Positions 42,298 through 49,845 of a DNA stretch of 64,000 bases are shown piece after piece. Source of the DNA: Urechis unicinctus (taxonomy: Eukaryota > Annelida > Polychaeta > Xenopneusta > Urechidae). The DNA is taken from contig CM067349.1 of NCBI GenBank assembly GCA_034190875.2, positions 34,579,401 to 34,643,400 on the forward strand, read 5' to 3'. A program made the position numbers and the translations under genes. Position 1 is the stretch's first letter, and every line of letters starts with the position of its first letter. Under the pieces are notes generated by a model. It was not told where the DNA came from. It did not search any database and saw only the letters and a program-made list of their open reading frames with translations.

Positions 42298-42470
42298 CGT
42301 AGTTCCAACTGCAAGAATTCTTCGTCGCGGTGGAACAAAATGGAAACGAATATTTTGTGTTTACGCGTTAACTGTGAAGTAAGCGCATAGGGGCGATAAC
42401 TTCTGGTCGAGCTTTGGACCGCATTGCTCTGTGCTGCCACCTCTCGGACAAAACGGCAACGCGGTCTCTC

Positions 42471-43265
42471 ATTATATCCGGCGATAAAATTCATGTCTTC
42501 ACAATATCGAGAAGTGTGTAGTTGTGCAGTTTTATTCAACGTGCGATAATTTTTAGTCACAGTTAGCAGCGAGAAATGTATAGCTCGCTCAAAAAACACT
42601 TTTGATGCAATACTCAAGTGATAAGATTTCTTTCCTGTCCGTTTTACCCAGCACAGTACACGACGAGTGTCTAAAAATCACTCCGATGACTGTGATGGCA
42701 ACATATTGTTCTTTATTACTAAAATAAGACGATATATCCCATATCGTCGTCAGCCTTCTTGTGCCCGATAGAATGTGGCAATTCTAGGAAGTTAACAAGT
42801 AGCTTGCCTTCCGAACTTATTATAGGTTATGCTCAAATATCATGCAACATAGTCCGGAATTAAAAGTACCCCATCGACTGTCTGTTGTTGCAATCAGTAT
42901 AACACAAATGATTTTACAAAAACGGTCCGTATAAATATATGCCCTAAAGAAATCACTAGTGTTCACAAGACAACACTACAGTTGCTTAATCTTATAATCT
43001 TTCAAACAAATTACCAAACACCGACAACTCATTACGCTGGTGTTCACTAATGGGACTGCAGGTTAATACCATGTAGTGTCCAATACCTAGGTCATAACCA
43101 TAAGATAGTCAGGGGCTTCATCGGACAGGCTGATTGCGAATATGTGAATCAAGTCAAATTTTATTTAACCGATGCAGAAGACAATAAACACAGTTATGCG
43201 TCATGTATATGAAGAATTATGGGCACATAAATCACTGTAAATATATTTTCATTCGAGACCATATT
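42471..43265 (+). repeat. Copy B, segment Q, right part
   Basis: It resumes copy B after the YqaJ element, matching 11405-12305 (A) and 56395-57265 (C). It contains copy B's version of the highly conserved core at 42597-42791. Confidence 0.9.
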
Positions 43266-43519
43266 GATGCAGTTGCCCCCTTCAGGATCATAGCTTTTAA
43301 TGGAAGCAAGTCTTGAAAGACTGTTACAATGTATATATATAAACATATGGTACGGTCATAAGCAGTCTGAACACATCAAGCCAACGCATTAGAATTGACC
43401 CAGCAATGAAACTCGGGAGTATTGTGTATGTGCGCCACCGCAATGCTCGATATTACAGCTTCTATTTACGTCAGCTAGATGGTAATATATTCATGCACAT
43501 TGGATCCACAAACGCGCTC
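43266..43519 (+). repeat. Copy B, region preceding segment P
   Basis: 'gggagtattgtgt/aatatgtgcgccac' and 'gtcagctagatggt.atatattca' match copy C at 58335-58660. Confidence 0.7.
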
Positions 43520-44085
43520 ATACACGCACACACACCATCTGCTCGCACTCACGCTCATAATACTCCAACCCAAGGCACGCCACAATTCAGATACCTTTAT
43601 TTACAACCTCTGTTTTCGGCACGTTGGGACAAGCAAAATTTACCCTCATTCACCCGCATGTTCGGTGGCCCTTATTCCAAATTAACACTATACCTTATCA
43701 ACATGTCCCACTCCTATTTAAAGCGCTTGTAAACAGATACCGCCTTTGTTACATTATCCAATCAGCGATAAATACAGGTAAATGCCAACATGTTCAGATA
43801 CGCACAAGCTGCCCTCATACCACTCGAAATTGGCTACCAATGCCTTACATCCATTGCCCTATAAATACCAGGCTCCGCTCACACACAACATTCGAACTCA
43901 ACCAAGACACGACGACACTACGAGACACCCACGAAACAGAAACTCGGATAAGGAACTCACGAGCGTGCCAGAATATCATACCAGAATAAAGGAAAGTCGT
44001 AAATACAAAGTTAACGTGTCTCATTCTTCATCAACCGGTACCTCGAAAGCAACCCCGAAGAGACCAAAGGCAAGAGACCATAAAT
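43520..44085 (+). mobile_element. Candidate solo LTR or promoter-bearing insertion in copy B
   Basis: Copy C has no counterpart to this roughly 560-bp stretch, which is C-rich on the plus strand unlike its surroundings. It carries, in order, a CCAAT box (43758-43762), a TATA box TATAAATA (43860-43867) and a polyadenylation signal AATAAA (43985-43990). TATA box and AATAAA lie about 125 bp apart, the layout of the U3-R part of a long terminal repeat. Exact ends, a target duplication and a second LTR are not identified. Three overlapping frames of 101-121 codons here have no recognisable motif. Confidence 0.4.
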
Positions 44086-44099
44086 AGCATAGAAACTAC

Positions 44100-45170
44100 G
44101 CGGTCACACATTGATCAAGTATATATTCGTAAATGAGCTCTGTATCTGGACAGCATGACGTATTTGTTTTCATATTTGAATGTGTTCATGATCCGACAAG
44201 GACAAATACATAACCCATAAAACGAATGCACGACTTTTGCTCAAAGAGTAGTGATTGTCTTGGCCACAAATTCAATGCATAGCCGCCGATATGCATACAT
44301 GAATTGGTGACTTAAATACCTGCTTAACCAAATCAATGAATAATTTGCTTGCTAAGGCATACAATAATTTTGATCCGGCATACGAAATAATGTGTTTAAA
44401 TGTTGCCTGTTGCTGTTGATCACGATGTGTTGACAATATCTTTATTCGCTATCATCTTACTGATTTTCAATGAATATACCTGATCTGTTGTCCGACCTAA
44501 TTGTTCACAAACACCATGTAAGCTGCAGTATGGGAATCCAGTTACATGACTGTTAATCACGTACAACCCCTGTGTTGAACCTACACTCTTTGATCAGAAA
44601 TTCCAGCACGTTGTTTTATCAATAAAAAAACATTGCTTAGTGGTGTACATGTGCAACAATTACCAATATATTCTTTCTCGGGTAAATCAATATTTTTGTA
44701 AATGACATGCGCATAAATACCTACAACCGTTCGAATGCTCTGCCGATGTTGGTTACACATCTTCGCTTGTTCGATTTTGTGTCCCTTTACTCTGCAGATA
44801 GGCTTAAAGTTCAGTGCAATACAAATGTTGATCTTAACGGAATATGCTTTACAACAAAAACACCAACATGTTGAGCAAATGGAATCTGAGCCATCAAATA
44901 CACTGGATGTCAAAAATACCGCAGTGACAGACATTGCAGCAATATGACATGAAACATGGAATATTAAGCAAGCAAACATTGTATATCCCATGCAATAATA
45001 ATATTTGACAATGGTTCTGTGCAACATTTAGAAAGTATTGTCCATATTGCATGATTTGATAGGCAATGAACTATATCCAATGCCACAACAATATTTGCTC
45101 ATTGGTTTATTGTTACATCTAGACAAAATTGTCGACGCTGCCTATGAACTATCAACGGACGTAGGCTTTT
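44100..45170 (+). repeat. Copy B, segment P and adjoining piece
   Basis: It matches 3473-4340 (copy A) and 58690-59520 (copy C). After 44880 it shares 'acaaaaac.ccaacatgttgagc' through 'catgcaataataatatttga' with copy A only, so copy C has lost this piece. A roughly 95-bp duplication of 'atatcc.atgc.a.aa.aatattt' is seen at 44985 and 45077. The 148-codon minus frame (44581-45027) shares about 60 residues with frames in the other copies, without a recognisable domain. Confidence 0.85.
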
Positions 45171-45589
45171 TATCAGGGGACCAGACGTATTCTCACTACC
45201 TGTGACAATTGGTGAAGTTGAAAGAGGAATCATCCTGCCATCATGGAAAATCCATATATCTGTATATATTTATACTCAGTGTGCGTGAAACGAGTCACAG
45301 AATTATTAGCATAACTTACCTTCTTAAACACTATACCCTAACGACAAAGAATGTAAGACCTTTGACCAATACCAGGGAAAGTATCACTCCTACATTGACT
45401 CCTGCTATCGTAAACATTTTGTGCAAAAATTTAATTTAACAAGCTAATCAATCGTACACTTAACGTCAAAAAACGAGATTACGATCAATTAATTCGTCTC
45501 GATTGATTTCCTTAATCATTGCAGTCAAATGAGTTATGTTTTTACCATATGGTAAATTGGGTGCGCCCTGTTTCTTCTATGTCTGCTTG

Positions 45590-45593
45590 CCGG
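45590..45593. other. Target-site duplication CCGG (left)
   Basis: CCGG immediately precedes the terminal TGT of the Ginger1 element and is repeated at 48992-48995. CCGG-specific duplications are a published hallmark of Ginger1 transposons. Confidence 0.95.
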
Positions 45594-45786
45594 TGTACCG
45601 ATTTCAAATTACCCTCCATTCACATTACCCCCCGGTAACCTGAAATCGCATTCAGATTACCGGGGGGTAATCTGAATGCGATTTCAGGTTACCCCCGGGG
45701 GTAACTTGAATGACGATTTCATATTACCCCCGTCGATTCCAGATTACCGGGGGGTAAGATGAAATCAACTTCAGATTACCCCCCCA
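45594..45786 (+). repeat. Ginger1 left terminal inverted repeat with internal palindromes
   Basis: It is built from alternating 'cagattaccccc' and 'gggggtaatctg' blocks joined by 'gaaatcg.atttc' spacers. It contains a perfect inverted repeat with 28-base arms (45634-45661 and 45666-45693) and a 4-base GGGG spacer. It ends in 'cagattacccccccat', matching the inner end of the right repeat. It is about 70 bp longer than the right one because of extra sub-units. Confidence 0.93.
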
Positions 45787-46230
45787 TGTGATACTTTAAT
45801 GATTCACATTCATTTACATGTTGCCAGTATTCAATTGACATACTTAATATAATGTCATAAAAAGTACATTTAATCAAACAAAGAATATGGACGAATGATA
45901 AAATTCAGCAGATTTGGTAAAAATTGATAAAAATTTCACGTGAAGTTGTAGTACAACATTTATGTGATTGGGATGATATTGGGGAATGGCGTATATGCGA
46001 TCCAATTATTTAACTGCAGTATTTGTTAAGTTTAGAGTTAGACTATTTTTGTTGGCTATTTTGTATCTCATCATCAACTTATTTATATACTTTTTTCATA
46101 GCATAGTCAAAATAATTCGCCCACACTGATTATTCTATACATCTGTGTAGATTTGATATCGAATTCAGAACAATGTATTTAGAACAACGATCAAAAGGAT
46201 ACCAAGATATCTCCTGCGCACAGATTTTAC

Positions 46231-46415
46231 GCAGTGGCTTCCACTTCAAAGGTCCTTCGGGGACGCGTCTTACTGGCACGACACCAACACGCGTATAAGC
46301 CGTGCGAAAGCTGATCACAAAAGACGCAACCTCAATAACGCACAGTTAGCGAAGTGGCTTCCACATCAAACGAGTTTTACGCGGAGAGTCGACGAAATGG
46401 CTTCCGAGCCAAACG
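46231..46415 (+). promoter_or_regulatory. Three ~20-bp direct repeats upstream of the transposase start
   Basis: The block 'agtggcttccac.tcaaa' occurs at 46231-46250 and 46351-46370, and a variant 'aatggcttccgagccaaa' at about 46396-46413. They lie 80-260 bp before the transposase ATG in the leader of Ginger1. A TATA-like 'atatatat' follows at about 46447. They could be regulatory or transposase-binding sites. This is inference from position only. Confidence 0.45.
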
Positions 46416-46490
46416 CTGTCAGCGCGTGCATGACGTTAACATCGGGATATATATCACGATTTCCATGTATCATGATCATCATCAGTCACA

Positions 46491-46775
46491 ATGAGTGAAG
46501 TTAAACAATCTCGAGATAACATAGAATCAATCTTTGAATATGTCGTCAATAACAAGTATCCCTCTGGGTTATCCAAGAATGAAAAAGCCAACTTAAGAAG
46601 ACTATCCAAGCAGTACTTTGCGCGTGCTGGAAAGCTTTACTACCGTCACAAAGCAGAGAGGGCAACTAATGAGTACAAAGAACTGTTAGTCATTCGTGAC
46701 CATAACGAGCCAAAAGGTGAATCCAGTCAGGAAGGTGAATGTTGGGGAGCTGCATCCCGTGCCTGTTCCAAATGA
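46491..46775 (+). pseudogene. Ginger1 transposase N-terminal domain
   Basis: A 94-codon frame. Residues 1-68 (to 'LLVIRD') match the charged N-terminal region that precedes the zinc finger in Gypsy-like integrases, with 'KLYYRHKAERATNEYKELLVIR' like the strand-rich lead-in. From about residue 70 the frame leaves the family sequence, which continues in the frame starting near 46714. The His/Cys residues of the zinc finger are absent, so about 60 residues are missing here. Confidence 0.8.
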
Positions 46776-47205
46776 AGTTATGGTTCAGATTGGGGTCGAC
46801 ATCACCAATTTGCCCACTACAGAAGATGGATATCGTTGCATTGTGGTTGCAATGGATTATTTTTCCAAATGGCCAGAGGCTCGAGCTCTAAAAGACCACA
46901 CAGCAGAAAGTGTTGCTAAGTTTCTTTTTGAAGACATAATTTGTCGACATGGTTGTGTAAAAATCCAGATAAATGATCAAGGGAGAGAATTTGTGAACAA
47001 GGTGTCTGCAGAGCTCCATCGATTAACCGGAACAGAGCAGCATGTCACAAGTGCGTATCATCCACAATCTAATGGTCTTGTTGAGCGTCGGAATAGGACC
47101 ATCAAAAATTCTCTGATAAAGTCTCTTGAGGACCGGTCTAAATGGGTGGATTGCCTTCCAGCAGTGCTTTTTGCATATAGAACGTCTAAACACTCCTCAA
47201 CATAG
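46714..47205 (+). pseudogene. Ginger1 integrase catalytic core (D-D-35-E)
   Basis: This retrovirus-type integrase (RNase H fold) would cut and join DNA ends. Counting from the frame's ATG at 46696: Asp35 in 'IGVDI', Asp94 in 'QINDQGREF' and Glu130 in 'HPQSNGLVERRNR', with exactly 35 residues between the second Asp and the Glu. The surrounding blocks 'VVAMDYFSKWPEARAL' and 'LPAVLFAYRTSKHSST' are typical. All catalytic residues are present, so the core is the best-preserved part. It ends prematurely at a stop where the family normally continues about 60 residues more. Confidence 0.93.
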
Positions 47206-47875
47206 CCCTACAAGACGTCTGCGTAGACGTCTTACCGTTTCTCGAAACAACGCCACTCAATTATTTGTAGATCGATTCAGACAACTACCAAACACCAAAC
47301 ATACACAAGTGATGGAGTTATAGAATGCAATGATGTTTTACGGACAATTTCATCCCTTTTCGGCTGGTGATTTCATCCGTGGTAATTATTTATAGTTCGA
47401 TCAACTTGGGAAGCGGTAAAAAGTCAGAAACACAGCAACATGTTTGTTTACAAGTTCAAGACCACATGCATTGTGTAAAGATATAGTATACATGTGCCGC
47501 ACGAAGGGGGTGGTTTTTTCAACATCTCGACTTTTACGACGGGTTAGACATTCGCATAATACCTTGTACGATGGAGTATACTTTTTCTCATTCTCATCGA
47601 GTACAACGGGTACAGGTTTTCGAGGTCCCGCGGCACACCCCTATCCGAGTTAGGGTAAGTGCCCCCCACTTGGAATGCTAAGGCAATGCGGGAAATCGCG
47701 AGAATTAATTGTTTCCAAAATGGCAGACACCGTATCGCGATTTGTTAGGAAACGAACTATCGATGCCATTTATTGAAGAATAGCGTCGAGTGGTGGTAAG
47801 TTTTTTGGTAAGTTTTTTTGTAAAGGCTCTTGATATATGTTATATTCTAGGTACGTAGAGTAGTCCTTCAACCCA
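47206..47875. other. ~650-bp stretch of unknown origin inside the Ginger1 gene
   Basis: It splits the integrase core from the GPY/F module. It begins with a small hairpin ('agacgtc' and 'gacgtct' around 47214-47233), has no recognisable coding content and differs in base composition from its flanks. A consensus-like intron of 55 bp could be read at 47796-47850 (GTAAGT...TATATTCTAG). It could be an inserted non-autonomous element or a rearrangement. I found no target duplication. Confidence 0.45.
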
Positions 47876-47909
47876 AACGAGAACTTGCCGACTGTGTTTG
47901 ACGAACTCT

Positions 47910-48058
47910 TCGTAACGGTACAACAAGAGACATCAACAACAGGAATTTAAAGTTGGCGACAAGGTTCTGGTGAAGAATTTGGTGAGGGAAGACCGAAAGG
48001 GTGGGCGATTCTGTGAACGTCGCACAGGTCCGTATACTGTGTCAGAAGAACACATACA
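47910..48058 (+). pseudogene. Ginger1 GPY/F module
   Basis: The frame reads 'RYNKRHQQQEFKVGDKVLVK' and then 'GGRFCERRTGPYTVSEEH'. The G-P-Y motif is the hallmark of the C-terminal DNA-binding module of Gypsy, retroviral and Ginger1 integrases. A stop lies just upstream at 47913-47915 in this frame, and the frame changes again near 48060, where 'KVNSINLTRYI' continues in another frame. Confidence 0.88.
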
Positions 48059-48059
48059 A

Positions 48060-48737
48060 GAGGAAAGTAAATTCCATCAACCTCACCAGGTACATTGAGC
48101 AGTCTGCATCAACGCACGAGCAAAGCACCCAGGATCGTCCATCAAAACGCCTCAGACTTGGTCTCAGCGCACCGAACCCTGATGTGTGTTTTTCGAACGC
48201 CGTGTCACCTGACTGCATAACCGTTATTCCTGTGTGCGAGGAATGGCAAAGGAACCAATGCAAACTACTACAGTTAGATTGCGAACGTGCAACAAAAGTG
48301 GTTCACGGCATTGGGAGACAGAATATCCCAATCGACCAGCAACTAAGAACCTCCAGGATCAAGGCTGATGGAAAACTGCCTCTTCAGAAGCTTCAGTCAG
48401 GTGCTGACAGGAACACAAAACAGCCACGGACTCTGAGAACAATAGTTGTTTCGTATATTCTTGACAACCCAAATTTGTTCCAGGGGACGTGTCCTAGTGT
48501 GAAAATCACATCACGGCAACAAAGATGGGTGAATTAGGGTCCTGGGGCACAGAGGTAGAGATTTTTGCAATGGCGACAATGTTGAACACTCGGATTTATG
48601 TGTTCACCAAATGTGGACGTGACAACAAATGGTTCTCATACGATCCGCTGAAGAACAATGGAAAAGACATCTATGCTCATGAAGCAATCATGATTTCAAA
48701 TTTGTCTCAGCATTTTGAGCCTGCGATATTAATTTGA
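48060..48737 (+). pseudogene. Ginger1 linker and OTU-like cysteine protease domain
   Basis: A polar linker (48060-48330) leads into the OTU domain. The catalytic block D-G-N-C-L-F-R-S is split: D-G is at 48367-48372 and N-C-L-F starts at 48374, one base out of frame, in a run of four A. The frame returns near 48440 for 'LRTIVVSYILDNPNLF' and shifts again before 'GSWGTEVEIFAMA' (48537-48575). The C-terminal 'LSQHFEPA' holds the likely catalytic His. OTU proteases cleave ubiquitin-like proteins; several Ginger1 families carry one at this position. At least three frameshifts make it inactive. The stop is at 48735-48737. Confidence 0.88.
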
Positions 48738-48780
48738 TTAATTTAAATTGAAAAATGTTGTACAATGTGGTTGTGAGCTA

Positions 48781-48786
48781 AATAAA
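48781..48786 (+). terminator. Polyadenylation signal AATAAA of Ginger1
   Basis: AATAAA lies 44 bp after the OTU stop codon and about 80 bp before the right terminal repeat, as expected for the 3' end of the transposase transcript. Confidence 0.75.
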
Positions 48787-48867
48787 CTGCATTTGTTTTT
48801 CAAAAGAAATAAGACTTTTATTTCGCGGGGATTTTAATGATAGCATTAGCAGAGATGGTTTTAGGGA

Positions 48868-48991
48868 TGGGGGTAATCTGAATTGGGGGGTAATCTGAAA
48901 TCGATTTCAGACTACCCCCGGGGGTAATCTGAAATCGATTTCAAGTTACCGGGGGGTAACTTGAATGGGGGGGTAACTTGAATTGTTTACA
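48868..48991 (-). repeat. Ginger1 right terminal inverted repeat
   Basis: On the minus strand it reads TGTAAACAATTCAAGTTACC and continues with the same alternating blocks as the left repeat, ending inside at 'cagattacccccat'. A 34-base near-palindrome centred on 'atcgat' lies at about 48887-48920. It is shorter than the left repeat by about 70 bp. Confidence 0.93.
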
Positions 48992-48995
48992 CCGG
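48992..48995. other. Target-site duplication CCGG (right)
   Basis: CCGG follows the terminal ACA of Ginger1 directly and matches the left duplication exactly. Confidence 0.95.
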
Positions 48996-49309
48996 GCTTA
49001 GATTGCACTCCTGGTCTTGTGCAAAGCGAACAAATTTGGAAGATAACATTGTCGAATTGATTGAATAAAAGTAAATCTTAATGGGGTGTTTTGTTTACGA
49101 TGCATTCAATAAGTGATATTTAAATAGTTCTTTGCCATCCGGCATTTATCATCGACCCTGTATCTGGTTGCCACTGTCTCTTGTCATTTCACATACTATC
49201 ATGATCTGATCAAGGGTGGATTACGATGCTGCCCCCTTAACTTAATTACATATTCTTATCCTACTACTATACATAAAACCTGTACACTTATGACAGCGTT
49301 TCAATCCGA
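48996..49309. other. Short unexplained stretch between Ginger1 and segment P2
   Basis: No gene or repeat recognised. With 45171-45589 it forms the sequence into which Ginger1 inserted. Confidence 0.45.
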
Positions 49310-49840
49310 CAATTTATTGGGACGAAAAACGAGGTTGCATTCATTTGCATAAAAAAATTTGGAGTTAACATTTAACCTCGAATCTTTATAATCATTTTAA
49401 GAGACGAGTTATGGAATAAGTCTTATAGCAATCAATGTTATGATTAGACAAGATATCTTGTGCCGTGGAACAGTTCCCCAGTAATCCCCTGGATGGATAG
49501 ATGCTTTTGATATATCCGTATGCTAAGTTCACCCATAGCGGTTTTGGGTTTACTTATAAGTGTAATATGACTTTTAAACGAATACTGGCGATTGGCAACC
49601 ATCGAACTAAAGCAGGAAGTGTCGTTGTCGATTAGCGCTGGGTAATAAAGAAGACCATGACACTGGGTTTGGTGGAAGTGAAGACGTAGCGTATCCATTT
49701 TGCTCTAGGACGTAGTCTCACATGAGACTTGACATCATACTCGTATATGATGAAACAGTTATCAGAGAAAGTATCGCTGTCAGACTGAAGTCAATGGCCA
49801 CAACTAAGCGAGAACATGTAGGAATGAGGGCAAAACATGC
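49310..49840 (+). repeat. Segment P2 of the ~10-kb repeat (copy B/C junction)
   Basis: It matches 59505-60160: 'ttgggacgaaaaac/ggcg', 'tgcattcatttgc.aaaaaaa', 'ggaacagtt.cc.agtaatcccct', 'acttataagtgtaatatgac', 'gaatactggcgatt' and 'ggttggtggaagtg' in order. It links segment P of copy B to segment Q of copy C, so the units are in tandem. Confidence 0.85.
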
Positions 49841-49845
49841 GAGCA

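Larger units (their letters stand above)
40764..42470 (+). mobile_element. DNA transposon with YqaJ exonuclease relic, probably ISL2EU
   Basis: Copies A and C carry the uninterrupted site 'gcaattat'. Copy B reads 'gcaat' then the element then 'attat', giving a 2-bp AT target duplication. The termini are perfect 11-bp inverted repeats (GAGAGACCGCG at 40764-40774, its complement at 42460-42470). A 23-bp subterminal inverted repeat (40793-40815 against 42416-42438) has one mismatch. It contains a decayed YqaJ-type exonuclease frame. From memory, ISL2EU elements have 2-bp AT duplications and encode a YqaJ nuclease beside a transposase; no transposase is visible and the element is short, so it would be a defective derivative. 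Confidence 0.8.
46491..48737 (+). pseudogene. Ginger1 transposase (integrase + GPY/F + OTU), broken
   Basis: Reading along: an N-terminal domain from the ATG at 46491; loss of the H2C2 zinc finger with a frame change at about 46700; an integrase core to a stop at 47203-47205; a roughly 650-bp stretch with no match to the family; the conserved 'RYNKRH...KVGDKVLV' and GPY module at 47910-48058; then a linker and OTU domain to the stop at 48735-48737. At least five frame changes are visible. Had it been intact, the protein would have bound the terminal repeats and carried out cut-and-paste transposition in the nucleus; the role of the OTU protease is unknown. The start is chosen because 'IFEYVVNNKYPSGL' directly after it is typical of Ginger1/KRBA2-type N termini. 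Confidence 0.92.
45594..48991 (+). mobile_element. Ginger1 DNA transposon, 3398 bp, defective
   Basis: Ginger1 elements are cut-and-paste transposons whose transposase resembles Gypsy retrotransposon integrase and, in many families, ends in an OTU or Ulp1 protease domain. Everything expected is visible: TGT...ACA ends, long inverted repeats (left about 193 bp, right about 124 bp), CCGG duplication on both sides, integrase with D-D-35-E, a GPY/F module and an OTU-like C-terminal domain, all on the plus strand, followed by AATAAA. There is no reverse transcriptase, protease or gag and no LTR, which excludes a Gypsy retrotransposon. The zinc finger is deleted and the reading frame is broken several times, so it is dead; intact ends could in principle be mobilised by a relative's enzyme. 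Confidence 0.95.

Noticed and set aside
43406..44087. Three overlapping frames of 101-121 codons as a gene
   Set aside because: They overlap in different frames in a C-rich insertion; the length reflects few stop codons in C-rich DNA, and CCAAT/TATA/AATAAA elements suggest an LTR-like sequence.
45600..45790. CRISPR-like array (regular 'gattaccccc' blocks)
   Set aside because: The blocks alternate in orientation and match in inverted form at 48868-48991, so they are transposon termini; the genome is eukaryotic.
46696..47205. Gypsy/Ty3 retrotransposon
   Set aside because: The integrase is Gypsy-like, but there is no LTR, gag, protease or reverse transcriptase, and the inverted termini, CCGG duplication and OTU domain identify Ginger1. 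A Polinton is excluded by size and by lack of polymerase or capsid genes.
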